DNA of 64,000 bases from Pseudomonas sp. SL4(2022) (GTDB lineage Bacteria; Pseudomonadota; Gammaproteobacteria; Pseudomonadales; Pseudomonadaceae), in the NCBI RefSeq assembly GCF_026625725.1, contig NZ_CP113060.1, positions 3,912,001-3,976,000 on the forward strand. The letters are read 5' to 3'. A program made the position numbers and the translations under genes. Positions 32,270 to 41,427 of the stretch are shown here, one piece after another (within the stretch, counting starts at the first letter, position 1; each line of letters starts with the position of its first letter). Below the pieces are notes generated by a model that saw nothing but the letters and a program-made list of their open reading frames with translations, ran no database searches and was not told where the DNA came from.

Positions 32270-32911
32270 ATGAACGACGAAAACGCCCCGAATGACCTGC
32301 CCGAGCAACCGAAGCCCATTGAGCTTCCCGTCATCGAGTTCGAGTCACCGGGGCGTTTTGCTGTGCACAACCCGCAAAGCCTGACACCCGACAGTCCGCA
32401 GGCTGAACCGGCACCGTTTGTCCTGGGTGCCCATGCCGCACTGGAACGCTTCAGTCAACCGGAACAGGCCCGCGCCCATGCATTAGCACTGTTGCAACAG
32501 GCCCAGCGCAGCCTATGCATCTACAGCCACGACCTGGAACCCTGGCTTTATCATCACAGCAGCGTTCAGGACGCCTGCACCCGTTTTCTGCTGGCCAATC
32601 CCCGTAACCAGCTGCGTATCCTGCTGCGCGACCCCAGCCGTGCAGTCAAGGAAGGCCACCGCCTGCTCGGTTTGTCGCGCCGTCTGTCGAGCAATATGCA
32701 GATTCGCAAGCTGCACCCGGACTACCCTAATGAAGAGCTGGCGTTTCTGCTGGCCGATGACCGTGGCTTGCTGTTGCTGCCCGAGCTTGGCCAAGCCAGT
32801 GGTTATGCCCTGTACCAGGCCCCCGGCCGCAACCGCCAGCGCCGCGCACAATTCGACCAGGCCTGGGATACCAGCATCACGGATGCTGACTTACGGAGTT
32901 TTCTGCTATGA
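32270..32911 (+). CDS. Uncharacterised protein (DUF7931-like, phospholipase D-like fold suspected)
   Basis: 213 residues. About 50 N-terminal residues are proline- and glutamate-rich and probably disordered; the rest is a compact domain with SLCIYSHDLEPWLYHHSSVQ and NQLRILLRDPSRAVKEGHR, a pattern seen in proteins often filed as DUF7931. The layout of short beta strands followed by an exposed His/Asp resembles half of a phospholipase D fold, but no HKD motif is present. No function can be assigned. It follows the GNAT gene by eight bases and overlaps the next gene by four. Confidence 0.7.
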   Translation: MNDENAPNDLPEQPKPIELPVIEFESPGRFAVHNPQSLTPDSPQAEPAPFVLGAHAALERFSQPEQARAHALALLQQAQRSLCIYSHDLEPWLYHHSSVQDACTRFLLANPRNQLRILLRDPSRAVKEGHRLLGLSRRLSSNMQIRKLHPDYPNEELAFLLADDRGLLLLPELGQASGYALYQAPGRNRQRRAQFDQAWDTSITDADLRSFLL

Positions 32912-33717
32912 AGGTTCGCGCCCTGTTCGCTGCCGCCCTGTTTAGCTGCAGCCTGTCGCTCAGCGCAGCCACTGAGGTGATCCCCCTCAATTACCGCACT
33001 GCGGATGAGGTGTTGTCGGTGGTGCAATCAGTACTGGGTCATGAGGGCCGCGTGAATGCCTATGGCAATCAGCTGATCGTCAATGCTGATCCGGCCAAAA
33101 TCCAGGAAGTACGCACTCTGCTGCAACAGCTGGACACCGTGCCACGCCGCCTGCTGATCAGCGTCGACACCAACGAGTCGGGCTATCAGACCGATCGGGG
33201 CTATCGCGCCGATGGCAGCATCAGCGCAGGCAATGGTGAAATCCAGATCGGCCAGGGCGAGATTAATGGGCGCGATCAGGTGCGGATCATCCGTCGCAGC
33301 ACCGATAGCCGCAGCGGCGGCACCCAGCAAGTACAGGCCACCGAAGGCTATCCGGCATTGATTCAAGTGGGCCAGAGCGTACCGCTGACCACCCGTGGCC
33401 GGGATGCCTACGGGCAGCCCTACAGCAACACCCAGTACCGCAATGTCACGCGCGGGTTTTATGTCACCGCCAGCCTCAGCGGTGAAATGGTGCACATCAA
33501 CATCAGCAGCAACCGCGACCGCCTCAGCCAGACCCAACCTGGCGCTATTGACGTGCAGAGTACCGACACCCGGGTCAGCGGCCGGGTTGGTGAATGGATC
33601 AGCATCGGTGGCATCAGCGAGCAAAGCCAGGGCGAGCAAGGCGACTTTCTGCAACACCGCTCGACCCAGGGCCGCGAAGACATGAGCATGCGCGTCAAAG
33701 TCGACGTGGTGAACTAA
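32908..33717 (+). CDS. Exported protein with secretin N-domain-like start
   Basis: 269 residues with a Sec signal peptide (MKVRALFAAALFSCSLSLSA, cleavage near SAA). The mature start EVIPLNYRTADEVLSVVQSV and then LIVNADPAKIQEVRTLLQQL are the N1-type fold found in secretins and pilus assembly proteins, and the C-terminal half has beta-rich sequence (GFYVTASLSGEMVHINISS) similar to the base of a secretin, but the membrane-spanning secretin domain is missing. It may be a periplasmic stand-alone relative. Last gene of the roxA chain, overlapping the previous gene by four bases. Confidence 0.7.
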   Translation: MKVRALFAAALFSCSLSLSAATEVIPLNYRTADEVLSVVQSVLGHEGRVNAYGNQLIVNADPAKIQEVRTLLQQLDTVPRRLLISVDTNESGYQTDRGYRADGSISAGNGEIQIGQGEINGRDQVRIIRRSTDSRSGGTQQVQATEGYPALIQVGQSVPLTTRGRDAYGQPYSNTQYRNVTRGFYVTASLSGEMVHINISSNRDRLSQTQPGAIDVQSTDTRVSGRVGEWISIGGISEQSQGEQGDFLQHRSTQGREDMSMRVKVDVVN

Positions 33718-33864
33718 ACCCTGCTGCCCCTCTTGCACTGGGCCACCCCAGCCCAGTACCGATAACCGCTCATCGGCTGCTCTTCGCCGCCGCCACAAAG
33801 CAAATACCTCGCAACCATTGCCCAACCCCGCAGACCGCCGAATAGAGCGGCAAAAGCTGACTTG

Positions 33865-34176
33865 TCAGTCGCCTCTGAATTTATGTAGTAGTAATGGAAA
33901 AAGCACTACAAAATAATTGACGAACACTTTTGGCAAAGGCATGATGGCCCCGCTCCCGCTAATCAGAGGTGCTGAAAGGCCCTCCGAATCGCGCTCCAAC
34001 TTACCGTCCGAGCCGATTTGCGTTGTAAAGCCCACAAGGCCGTTCGATGAGATTGCGACTGGAACGAAGTTGTCCTGAGGGACGGGGAAGCGTTTAGCAA
34101 CAGCGCGCATCGAGCACAGCAAGTTGAGTCGTACAACGGCATCTTTGATCCGGTGAACGCCAAATGACCCCGTCAT
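33865..34176 (-). CDS. Doubtful small gene or gene remnant
   Basis: A 103-residue reading frame starting at the ATG at 34176. The middle (DNFVPVAISSNGLVGFTTQI) and the tail (PKVFVNYFVVLFPLLLH) look more protein-like than random sequence, yet no ribosome-binding site is evident and no family is recognised. It runs antisense to the presumed aceA leader. It could be a fragment of a decayed gene. Kept at low confidence. Confidence 0.2.
   Translation of the reverse strand: MTGSFGVHRIKDAVVRLNLLCSMRAVAKRFPVPQDNFVPVAISSNGLVGFTTQIGSDGKLERDSEGLSAPLISGSGAIMPLPKVFVNYFVVLFPLLLHKFRGD
33917..33945 (+). promoter_or_regulatory. Candidate aceA promoter
   Basis: TTGACG, a 17-bp spacer and CATGAT, placed seven bases after an ACTACA half-site. 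It would give a leader of roughly 400 bases before the aceA ATG. The -10 matches only four of six consensus bases. Confidence 0.35.
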
Positions 34177-34347
34177 TTGCAGCAGCTGAAGCCCGCGAAC
34201 TGTTTAGCTCGTCACCCTCCTACCGGATCAATTCCGTCTCAAGTCGATGTCTCGGCGTTCTGCAGTTGGCTACAACAACCTCCAGCAACACAGGTGTTCA
34301 GTGGGGAAGTCGGTGCTCAACCAAACACATACTTTGAAGGATTGACC

Positions 34348-35943
34348 ATGTCAGCTTATCAAAACGACATCAAAGCCGTTGCCGCCCTTAAAGCCGCCGC
34401 AGGCAGCAGCTGGAGCGCTATCGACCCTGAGTCCGTGGCCCGTATGCGCGCCCAGAACCGCTTCAAAACCGGTCTGGAAATCGCTCAGTACACTGCCGAC
34501 ATCATGCGCAAAGACATGGCTGAGTACGATGCTGACTCCTCCGTCTACACCCAATCCCTGGGTTGCTGGCATGGTTTCATCGGTCAGCAGAAGCTGATTT
34601 CGATCAAGAAGCACCTGAAGACCACTAACAAGCGTTACCTCTACCTGTCGGGCTGGATGGTTGCTGCGCTGCGTTCGGACTTCGGCCCGCTGCCAGATCA
34701 GTCCATGCACGAGAAAACCTCGGTTTCCGGCCTGATCGAAGAGCTGTACACCTTCCTGCGCCAGGCTGATGCCCGTGAGCTGGACCTGCTGTTCACCGCG
34801 CTGGACGCTGCTCGCGCTGCTGGCGACAAAGTCAAAGCAGACGAAATCCAAGCTCAGATCGACGGCTACGAAACTCACGTCGTACCGATCATCGCCGACA
34901 TCGACGCTGGTTTCGGTAACCCGGAAGCCACCTACCTGCTGGCCAAGAAAATGATCGAAGCGGGTGCTTGCTGCATCCAGATCGAAAACCAGGTTTCCGA
35001 CGAGAAGCAGTGCGGCCACCAGGACGGTAAAGTGACCGTTCCTCACGCCGACTTCCTGGCCAAGATCAACGCTGTGCGTTACGCATTCCTGGAACTGGGC
35101 ATCGACAACGGCGTGATCGTTGCACGTACCGACTCCCTGGGTGCTGGCCTGACCAAGCAAATCGCTGTGACCAGCCAGCCGGGCGACCTGGGCGACCAGT
35201 ACAACTCCTTCCTGGATTGCGAAGAAGTCTCCCCTGCCGACCTGAAGAACGGCGACGTCGTTCTGAACCGTGAAGGCAAGCTGCTGCGTCCGAAGCGTCT
35301 GCCGTCCAACCTGTTCCAATTCCGCGCTGGCACCGGCGAAGCACGCTGCGTACTGGACAGCATCACTTCGCTGCAGAACGGCGCTGACATGCTGTGGATC
35401 GAAACCGAGAAGCCACACGTCGGTCAGATCAAGGGCATGGTTGATGAAATCCGTAAGGTCATCCCGAACGCTAAGCTGGTTTACAACAACAGCCCATCGT
35501 TCAACTGGACCCTGAACTTCCGTCAGCAGGCTTACGATGCATTCGTTGCTGAAGGCAAAGACGTTTCTGCTTACGACCGCGCCAAACTGATGAGCGTTGA
35601 GTACGACGAAACCGAACTGGCTCAAGTGGCCGACGAGCGTATCCGTACCTTCCAGCGTGATGGTTCGGCCCAGGCCGGTATCTTCCACCACCTGATCACC
35701 CTGCCGACCTACCACACCGCCGCGCTGTCCACCGACAACCTGGCCAAAGGTTACTTCGCAGACCAAGGCATGCTGGCTTACGTGAAAGGCGTTCAGCGTC
35801 AGGAGATCCGTCAAGGTATCGCCTGCGTTAAGCACCAGAACATGTCCGGTTCCGACATCGGCGATGCTCACAAAGAGTACTTCGCAGGTGAAGCAGCCCT
35901 GAAAGCCGGCGGTAAAGACAACACCATGAACCAGTTCAGCTAA
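34348..35943 (+). CDS. aceA: Isocitrate lyase (pseudomonad type)
   Basis: Glyoxylate-shunt enzyme: isocitrate to succinate plus glyoxylate, needed for growth on acetate and fatty acids. It has 531 residues, the longer class found in Pseudomonas rather than the about 430-residue E. coli form. The catalytic loop is QVSDEKQCGHQDGK (KQCGH replacing the common KKCGH); YNNSPSFNW and VVPIIADIDAGFGN are intact. The ATG at 34348 follows GAAGGA; the frame is open further up but that extension is atypical. It competes with icd for isocitrate. Confidence 0.97.
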   Translation: MSAYQNDIKAVAALKAAAGSSWSAIDPESVARMRAQNRFKTGLEIAQYTADIMRKDMAEYDADSSVYTQSLGCWHGFIGQQKLISIKKHLKTTNKRYLYLSGWMVAALRSDFGPLPDQSMHEKTSVSGLIEELYTFLRQADARELDLLFTALDAARAAGDKVKADEIQAQIDGYETHVVPIIADIDAGFGNPEATYLLAKKMIEAGACCIQIENQVSDEKQCGHQDGKVTVPHADFLAKINAVRYAFLELGIDNGVIVARTDSLGAGLTKQIAVTSQPGDLGDQYNSFLDCEEVSPADLKNGDVVLNREGKLLRPKRLPSNLFQFRAGTGEARCVLDSITSLQNGADMLWIETEKPHVGQIKGMVDEIRKVIPNAKLVYNNSPSFNWTLNFRQQAYDAFVAEGKDVSAYDRAKLMSVEYDETELAQVADERIRTFQRDGSAQAGIFHHLITLPTYHTAALSTDNLAKGYFADQGMLAYVKGVQRQEIRQGIACVKHQNMSGSDIGDAHKEYFAGEAALKAGGKDNTMNQFS

Positions 35944-35990
35944 GAACCGGTTCACTCAACCGAGGCCACGATCAAGGTTGAGGGTGTGAC

Positions 35991-36021
35991 GAAAATCCCA
36001 GCAGAAATGCTGGGATTTTTT
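35991..36021 (+). terminator. Intrinsic terminator after aceA
   Basis: A 12-bp stem AAAATCCCAGCA / TGCTGGGATTTT with a GAAA loop and T-run, about 50 bases after the stop. Confidence 0.9.
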
Positions 36022-36143
36022 ATGGCCGGCCCTCCATGACAACCGCCCTTTTGGCCGTCGTCGTGCGACGTTAAAAATGCGTCGCCCTCTCTTTTCTGCC
36101 TGAAAATCAGCCTTTTCTGGTTTTGTGCGCTTTCGCACAGCTG

Positions 36144-36161
36144 CTGTCATGTTTACGTCAA
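36144..36161 (+). promoter_or_regulatory. Pho-box-like site upstream of the PhoX-type gene
   Basis: CTGTCATGTTTACGTCAA: a perfect CTGTCAT half, a 4-base spacer and ACGTCAA (5 of 7), matching the 11-bp periodic direct repeat bound by PhoB. It lies 48 bases before the ATG at 36210. Confidence 0.55.
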
Positions 36162-36209
36162 TTTCCTTGGATAGCGTCAGACACCCGTCGATTAATCCAA
36201 GGAGCCTGC

Positions 36210-38210
36210 ATGAACCACGATAATGAAAACTCAGTGCTGTTCGGCAATGGCGATGAATTGCCCAGCAATGCGTCCGCTAACCCACATATCAGCCAGCTGA
36301 TCGACGACGTTGGCCGTAGGCAGGTACTGGCCGCCGGTGCGGCGTTCGGCACGCTGGCGTTTCTCGGCAGTGTTATGCCAGGCGCCGCAGTTGCGGCAGA
36401 GCCAGCCGCCAAAGGCGTGGAAAACCTGCACTTTAGAGCGCGCAGCAAGCTGCCCTTTACGGCTATCGCGACCAACCGGTTGGACAGCATCAGCGTACCG
36501 GCGGGTTACCGGGCCACCACCTTTATCCCTTGGGGTACGCCGATCACTGGCAATTACCCGGCTTACCTGAGCGATGGCAGCAACAGCGCCCAGGATCAGG
36601 CCGAGCAACTGGGCATGCACCATGACGGCATGCATTTCTTCCCGATTGATGCACAACGCGGCGGCAAGAAAAGCGACCACGGCCTGCTGGTGCTCAATCA
36701 CGAATACATCGATGCCCCTCTGCTGCACCGCAATGGCCCGACACTGGTCGCCGGCAAACGCAGCAGCGCCGAAGAAGTGCGCAAGGAAATCAATGCCCAC
36801 GGCGTTTCCGTGGTGGAAGTACGTCGTGGCCTGAATGGCGAGTGGGCCGTGTTGCCAAGCGCCAGAAACCGCCGAATCACCGGCGCCACGCCTATGCGGA
36901 TCAGTGGCCCGGCGCGCGGTCATGTACTCCTGAAAACCCGCTACAGCCCCAAAGGCACATCAACGCGCGGCACCTTGAACAACTGCTCCCATGGCTTCAC
37001 ACCATGGGGTACTTACCTGACCTGCGAAGAAAACTGGGCGGGCTATTTTGCCACCCGCGATACCGACCTCCCCCGCGAACTGAGCCGCTATGGCCTGCGT
37101 AGCAGCAGTCGCTATGGCTGGGATCATCTGGCTGGCGATGAATTCGAGCGTTTCGATGCCACTCGCAAAACCACAACTGCCAGTGCGGATTATCGCAACG
37201 AGCCCAATCACTTCGGCTGGATTGTGGAAATCGATCCGTTCGCACCGGAATCGGTGCCGGTCAAACGCACAGCCCTTGGTCGTTTCGCCCATGAAGGCTT
37301 GGTATTTGCGCCCGTGAAGTCCGGACGTCCATTGGTGTGCTATTCCGGCGACGACTCGCAAAACGAATACATCTACAAGTACGTGAGCCGCGACAAATAT
37401 CGCCCAGGACGAAGTAATGGTTGCCTGCTGGATGAAGGCACGCTTTATGTTGCGCGTTTCGATGACAGCGGCAAGGGGGAATGGCTCGCACTGGATATCA
37501 ACGACAAGAAGTTCCAGCAAGCCTGCAAAACCGCCGGTGTGAGTTTTGCCGACCAGGGTGAAGTGTTGATCAATACCCGTCTGGCAGCTGACGTGGTTGG
37601 CGCCACCAAGATGGATCGCCCGGAATGGGGTGCGGTCAACCCGGACAACGGCGAGGTGTATTTCACCCTCACCAATAACAGTGCGCGAACCACTCCAGAT
37701 GCGGCAAATCCAAGGCCTGCCAATGCATACGGTCATATCATCCGCTGGCGTGAACTGAGTAAGGATTACGCCGGCCGGCAATTTGCCTGGAGTCTGTTCA
37801 TGCTCGCGGGGCCGGAAGCCGACAGCATCGGCCCGAACGGCAAACCGCTGACTGCTGATAATCGCCTGGCCAGCCCTGATGGGCTGTGGTTCGACGAGGA
37901 AGGCCGGCTGTGGATTCAAACGGATATGAGCGGTAGCCAACTGAACAGTGGCCCGTTCGGCAACAACCAGATGCTGGTGGCCGAACCACGCACCGGTGAG
38001 CTGAAACGTTTTCTGGTCGGGCCTGTGGGCGCCGAGGTGACCGGTATTACCGCGACTCCGGACTTCCGCACCCTGTTCGTCAATATCCAGCATCCGGGCG
38101 AAGGTTCAACTGCAACCAATCTGCTCAGCACCTGGCCTGATGGCCCGGGTCAGCGGCCGCGCTCGGCCACTGTGATCATCACCCGCGAAGACGGTCGCAG
38201 ACTGCTCTGA
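36210..38210 (+). CDS. phoX: PhoX-family (DUF839) phosphatase, Tat-exported
   Basis: 666 residues of the PhoX/DUF839 family, calcium- and iron-dependent alkaline phosphatases of the periplasm. A twin-arginine signal is present (GRRQVLAAGAAFGTLAFLGS, about residues 36-55, ending AVAAEP). Family hallmarks include LLVLNHEYID, NCSHGFTPWGTYLTCEENW, PNHFGWIVEIDPF and ASPDGLWFDEEGRLWIQTD. The ATG at 36210 follows AAGGAG. A Pho-box-like site upstream fits phosphate-starvation control. DUF839 includes proteins without proven phosphatase activity, so the enzyme role is likely but not certain. Confidence 0.85.
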   Translation: MNHDNENSVLFGNGDELPSNASANPHISQLIDDVGRRQVLAAGAAFGTLAFLGSVMPGAAVAAEPAAKGVENLHFRARSKLPFTAIATNRLDSISVPAGYRATTFIPWGTPITGNYPAYLSDGSNSAQDQAEQLGMHHDGMHFFPIDAQRGGKKSDHGLLVLNHEYIDAPLLHRNGPTLVAGKRSSAEEVRKEINAHGVSVVEVRRGLNGEWAVLPSARNRRITGATPMRISGPARGHVLLKTRYSPKGTSTRGTLNNCSHGFTPWGTYLTCEENWAGYFATRDTDLPRELSRYGLRSSSRYGWDHLAGDEFERFDATRKTTTASADYRNEPNHFGWIVEIDPFAPESVPVKRTALGRFAHEGLVFAPVKSGRPLVCYSGDDSQNEYIYKYVSRDKYRPGRSNGCLLDEGTLYVARFDDSGKGEWLALDINDKKFQQACKTAGVSFADQGEVLINTRLAADVVGATKMDRPEWGAVNPDNGEVYFTLTNNSARTTPDAANPRPANAYGHIIRWRELSKDYAGRQFAWSLFMLAGPEADSIGPNGKPLTADNRLASPDGLWFDEEGRLWIQTDMSGSQLNSGPFGNNQMLVAEPRTGELKRFLVGPVGAEVTGITATPDFRTLFVNIQHPGEGSTATNLLSTWPDGPGQRPRSATVIITREDGRRLL

Positions 38211-38224
38211 TCGACTAACAGAGA

Positions 38225-38252
38225 TGTGACCGGTCAGCCCTGGCCGGTCACA
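38225..38252 (+). terminator. Hairpin after the PhoX-type gene
   Basis: A 9-bp stem TGTGACCGG / CCGGTCACA with a 10-base loop, followed by a weak ATTTC tail. Confidence 0.55.
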
Positions 38253-38301
38253 TTTCACTGTGACAGACTCATGCCCTTTCCTTTGCGCAAAGAGCATCAG
38301 C

Positions 38302-38790
38302 ATGTCCAGCAACCGCTTGAGCCGTATCGTCGATAGAGTTCACCGCTTACCCATTACGCTACAAGGCCCAGCGCTGTCGCTGTTGTTTGGTTCCCAGGTG
38401 AAGTTCGCCGGCACCGCCAAGGTACGCGTGCATACGCTGACCCAACAACAGGCAGTGATGAGCATCGCCAACAAGCGCAAGGTGCAGAATCACATCAAAG
38501 GCGTACATGCCGCTGCCATGGCACTGCTGGCGGAGTCCGCTACGGGCTTCCTGGTCGGCATGAATGTGCCCGATGACAAACTGCCATTGATCAAAAGCCT
38601 CAAGGTCGACTACCTCAAGCGCGCAACCGGTAGCCTAATCGCAGATGCACGACTGACACCTGAACAAGTTCATGCGATTCAGACCCAGGACAAAGGTGAA
38701 GTACTGGTGGCCGTCACGGTGACCGATGAAGCCGGCATCCAGCCCATCCAGTGTGAAATGCTCTGGGCCTGGGTCAGCAAGAAGCGCTGA
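38302..38790 (+). CDS. DUF4442 hotdog-fold protein
   Basis: A 162-residue protein of the DUF4442 family, related to hotdog thioesterases. The helix motif KVQNHIKGVHAAAMALLAES corresponds to the hotdog central helix with its conserved Asn-His, and PLIKSLKVDYLKRATGSL forms the following strands. A thioesterase role on acyl-CoA-type substrates is a family-level inference. Start ATG at 38302. It stands alone between the PhoX-type gene and a small unknown gene. Confidence 0.75.
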   Translation: MSSNRLSRIVDRVHRLPITLQGPALSLLFGSQVKFAGTAKVRVHTLTQQQAVMSIANKRKVQNHIKGVHAAAMALLAESATGFLVGMNVPDDKLPLIKSLKVDYLKRATGSLIADARLTPEQVHAIQTQDKGEVLVAVTVTDEAGIQPIQCEMLWAWVSKKR

Positions 38791-38859
38791 GATCGGCCTG
38801 AAATTAAATCGAAACATCAACACCTTATGGTGCACGCTCACATTTCGGAGGCATCGCTT

Positions 38860-39075
38860 GTGAGCCGCACAACCCGGGAAATCTGTAAAACCCTCGATCA
38901 GGTAGCCTCACACAATGAGGCCGCGGCAGTGGCCGTAATGCGAGCGGCTGAAAGGATCGGTGATGAGATGCTCAGGCAGCAGCTACTCAATGTGATCCAT
39001 CGCATGAACCTGGACGCCGCCCAACTACGCTTCACCCGTGAAAACCTTGCAGGTCAAAGCCTGAAACGCGCGTAA
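38860..39075 (+). CDS. Small helical protein of unknown function
   Basis: 71 residues if started at the GTG at 38860, which has GGAGG eight bases upstream; an in-frame ATG at 38827 lacks a ribosome site. The sequence is almost wholly helical, with AAAVAVMRAAERIGDEMLRQ. No family recognised. The spacing of small hydrophobic residues would fit a helical bundle or a small dimer. It converges on mnmH, with about 50 bases between. Confidence 0.6.
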   Translation: MSRTTREICKTLDQVASHNEAAAVAVMRAAERIGDEMLRQQLLNVIHRMNLDAAQLRFTRENLAGQSLKRA

Positions 39076-39126
39076 GGGGGTCTACCAGCCCCCCCCCGCA
39101 TTGTGCACCGAGAGGTCCAAGTAGGA

Positions 39127-40230
39127 CTATCCACGCGTACTCGTGCGGTCTTTCAGGTAACCGAGAACTTCGTCCTGGTCTCCAACAAACTCGATCCGCG
39201 CAGCTTTGTTCTCTCGCTGGTAGGCATACATCGGATCGTAGTACTCACGTAACAACCCCTCGATCCAGGCCCGTTGTAACGCCACAGTGCCCGTGCGCTG
39301 CTGTTCATCCAGCGCCGCTTGCATGATGGCCAGCAGGCGCTGGTAGCGCTCGCCGCCCAGGCGCTTCTGGATATTGCTCAGGCTTTGCAACAGGCGCTCG
39401 GCATAGAGCTGAAAGCCCTCTTCCTCACCGTGCCGGGCGATAAATTCGGCGCACAGGTTGACCACATAATCACGCAGGATGCGCTCGACACGGTCCTCGA
39501 AGGCATCTTCCAACCACACCAGCGGGTACTGCTGCATGCCCTGGTACAGCGCCAGCGGCACGGTGCAGCTGCCGACCATGCGGCCTTCGTCTTCCAGCAC
39601 AAACTGTTCGGTGCCACGGGCGCGCTGCTTGAGCAGATCAATGGCCAGGCGGTTTTCGAAGTCGATCTGCGCCGGCTGGCCGCTGGCGCGTTTTCCGAAA
39701 CTGGAGCCACGGTGATTGGCATGGCCTTCCAGATCCAGGCTGTTATTGAGCTGCACCAGCACGTCGGTTTTACCGGTGCCGGTAAGCCCGCCGAGGATGA
39801 CGAAATCGCACTCGGCCACCGCCTGCTGGGTGGTTTCCAGCAGGAAGCTGCGCATCCCCTTGTAGCCACCGATTATCCGCGGGTAATCGATACCGACTTC
39901 AGCGAGCCACTGCTGAGTGATCTGTGAGCGCAGACCACCGCGAAAGCAGTACAGATAGCCTTGGGGATTGGCCTTTGCAAACGCCGCCCAGGCCGCAACC
40001 CGCTCGGCCTTGACCTGACCGCTGACCAGTTGATGGCCGAGCGCGATGGCCGCGTCCTGGCCATGCTGCTTGTAGCAGGTGCCGACACGCTGACGCTCGC
40101 TGTCATCCATCAGCGGCAGGTTGAGCACACCGGGAAAGGCACCCTTGCTGAACTCGACTGGGGCACGGGCATCCATCATCGGCACATCATTGAGGAAGAT
40201 GTCGCGGTAGTTGCTGCTGTTGTCGCGCAT
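39127..40230 (-). CDS. mnmH: tRNA 2-selenouridine synthase
   Basis: Replaces sulfur by selenium in 2-thiouridine at tRNA position 34, after MnmA has acted, via a geranylated intermediate. It has 367 residues. The N-terminal rhodanese domain carries its catalytic Cys in [13 protein letters not shown]; the P-loop domain follows with [14 protein letters not shown]. Its ATG at 40230 overlaps the selD stop by one base, so the selenophosphate maker and user are coupled. A GTG just upstream is an alternative start. Confidence 0.94.
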   Translation of the reverse strand: MRDNSSNYRDIFLNDVPMMDARAPVEFSKGAFPGVLNLPLMDDSERQRVGTCYKQHGQDAAIALGHQLVSGQVKAERVAAWAAFAKANPQGYLYCFRGGLRSQITQQWLAEVGIDYPRIIGGYKGMRSFLLETTQQAVAECDFVILGGLTGTGKTDVLVQLNNSLDLEGHANHRGSSFGKRASGQPAQIDFENRLAIDLLKQRARGTEQFVLEDEGRMVGSCTVPLALYQGMQQYPLVWLEDAFEDRVERILRDYVVNLCAEFIARHGEEEGFQLYAERLLQSLSNIQKRLGGERYQRLLAIMQAALDEQQRTGTVALQRAWIEGLLREYYDPMYAYQRENKAARIEFVGDQDEVLGYLKDRTSTRG

Positions 40231-41264
40231 CACAGCACCTCGACCGCGTAGCGCTGTCGTTCAACCAGACGACCGATAGACGCCAGATTCAGGCCAAGCT
40301 CAGCAGCTACGGCGAGAAACTCTGCTTCGCCTTCAGGCGTCACCGCAATCAACAGACCACCGCTGGTCTGCGGATCGCACAGCAGATTCTGCTGCGCCTG
40401 GCTAATCGGTGCGATCTTCTCACCGTAGCTGTCGAAGTTGCGCAGGGTGCCGCCCGGCACGCAGCCCTCGGAGAGGTAGTAGTCGACCCCTGACAGGCGT
40501 GGCACAGCGGCGTAGTCGAGTTGGGCGGTGAGTTTGGCACCCTCGGCCATTTCTACCAGATGGCCGAGCAAACCAAAGCCCGTAACATCCGTCATCGCAG
40601 TGACCCCGGCCAGCTTGCCAAAACGCGAACCGGGCTTGTTCAGGGTACACATCCAGTCACGCGCCAGGCCGACATCCTCGGAACGCAGCTTGGCCTTCTT
40701 CTCGGCGGTGGTCAGGATGCCGATACCCAGTGGTTTGGAGAGGTACAGCTGGCAACCGGCCGTGGCGGTGTCGTTGCGTTTCATGTGCTTTTTCTCGACC
40801 ACACCGGTCACTGCCAGACCAAAGATCGGCTCCGGCGCGTCGATGGAATGCCCACCGGCCAGCGGAATGCCTGCCTCATCACACACTGCGCGGCCGCCGC
40901 GAATCACTTCGCGGGCCACTTCCGGCGGCAGCAGATTGACCGGCCAGCCAAGGATGGCGATGGCCATCAGCGGATCGCCGCCCATGGCGTAGATGTCGCT
41001 GATCGCATTGGTGGCGGCGATGCGGCCGAAGTCGTACGGGTCATCAACGATCGGCATAAAGAAGTCGGTGGTCGACACCACACCGCGCTCGTCATCCAGG
41101 GCATACACCGCCGCATCGTCACGCGAGGCGTTGCCGACCCACAGCTTGGGATCAAGGTTCTGCGCGCCGCTGCCGGCGAGAATCACCTCCAGGACTTTCG
41201 GCGAAATCTTGCAGCCGCAACCGGCCCCGTGGCTGTACTGGGTCAAACGGATCGGATCGCTCAT
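40230..41264 (-). CDS. selD: Selenide, water dikinase (selenophosphate synthetase)
   Basis: Makes selenophosphate from selenide and ATP. It has 344 residues. The active-site loop [20 protein letters not shown] has Cys16 and Lys19, corresponding to E. coli Cys17/Lys20, so it is a Cys and not a selenocysteine form. [11 protein letters not shown] and [11 protein letters not shown] are conserved AIR-synthase-type segments. The start is the ATG at 41264; the frame is open upstream without family resemblance. Divergent from the FAN1 operon. Confidence 0.96.
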   Translation of the reverse strand: MSDPIRLTQYSHGAGCGCKISPKVLEVILAGSGAQNLDPKLWVGNASRDDAAVYALDDERGVVSTTDFFMPIVDDPYDFGRIAATNAISDIYAMGGDPLMAIAILGWPVNLLPPEVAREVIRGGRAVCDEAGIPLAGGHSIDAPEPIFGLAVTGVVEKKHMKRNDTATAGCQLYLSKPLGIGILTTAEKKAKLRSEDVGLARDWMCTLNKPGSRFGKLAGVTAMTDVTGFGLLGHLVEMAEGAKLTAQLDYAAVPRLSGVDYYLSEGCVPGGTLRNFDSYGEKIAPISQAQQNLLCDPQTSGGLLIAVTPEGEAEFLAVAAELGLNLASIGRLVERQRYAVEVL

Positions 41265-41427
41265 TGGCCAGGCTCTCAGCAAATCGGAAACAGGCGCGGA
41301 TTCTAGCAGGCAGTCAGAAAATGCAGGCAAGACAAGCCGCCAGGCCTGTAAGCGGCGGTGCTGATATGTCCTTTGCATCAGTCGTATTGGTTCGCGCGTG
41401 ATTTAAGCCGTGAGACGCCCCTTGCTG

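Larger units (their letters stand above)
33718..34347 (+). other. Long region upstream of aceA without a clear gene
   Basis: 630 bases between the secretin-like gene and aceA. It holds TGTAGT (33884-33889) and ACTACA (33905-33910) half-sites, a possible promoter (33917-33945), and a 103-codon minus-strand reading frame (34176-33865) of uncertain status. No tRNA or strong terminator was seen. The aceA leader would be about 400 bases if that promoter is used. Confidence 0.5.

Noticed and set aside
34351..35955. A 534-codon minus-strand frame opposite aceA
   Set aside because: Shadow of the strongly biased aceA codons; no start signal and no family resemblance.
36960..38093. A 377-codon minus-strand frame opposite the PhoX-type gene
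   Set aside because: No ribosome site or domain; the plus strand has full family motifs.
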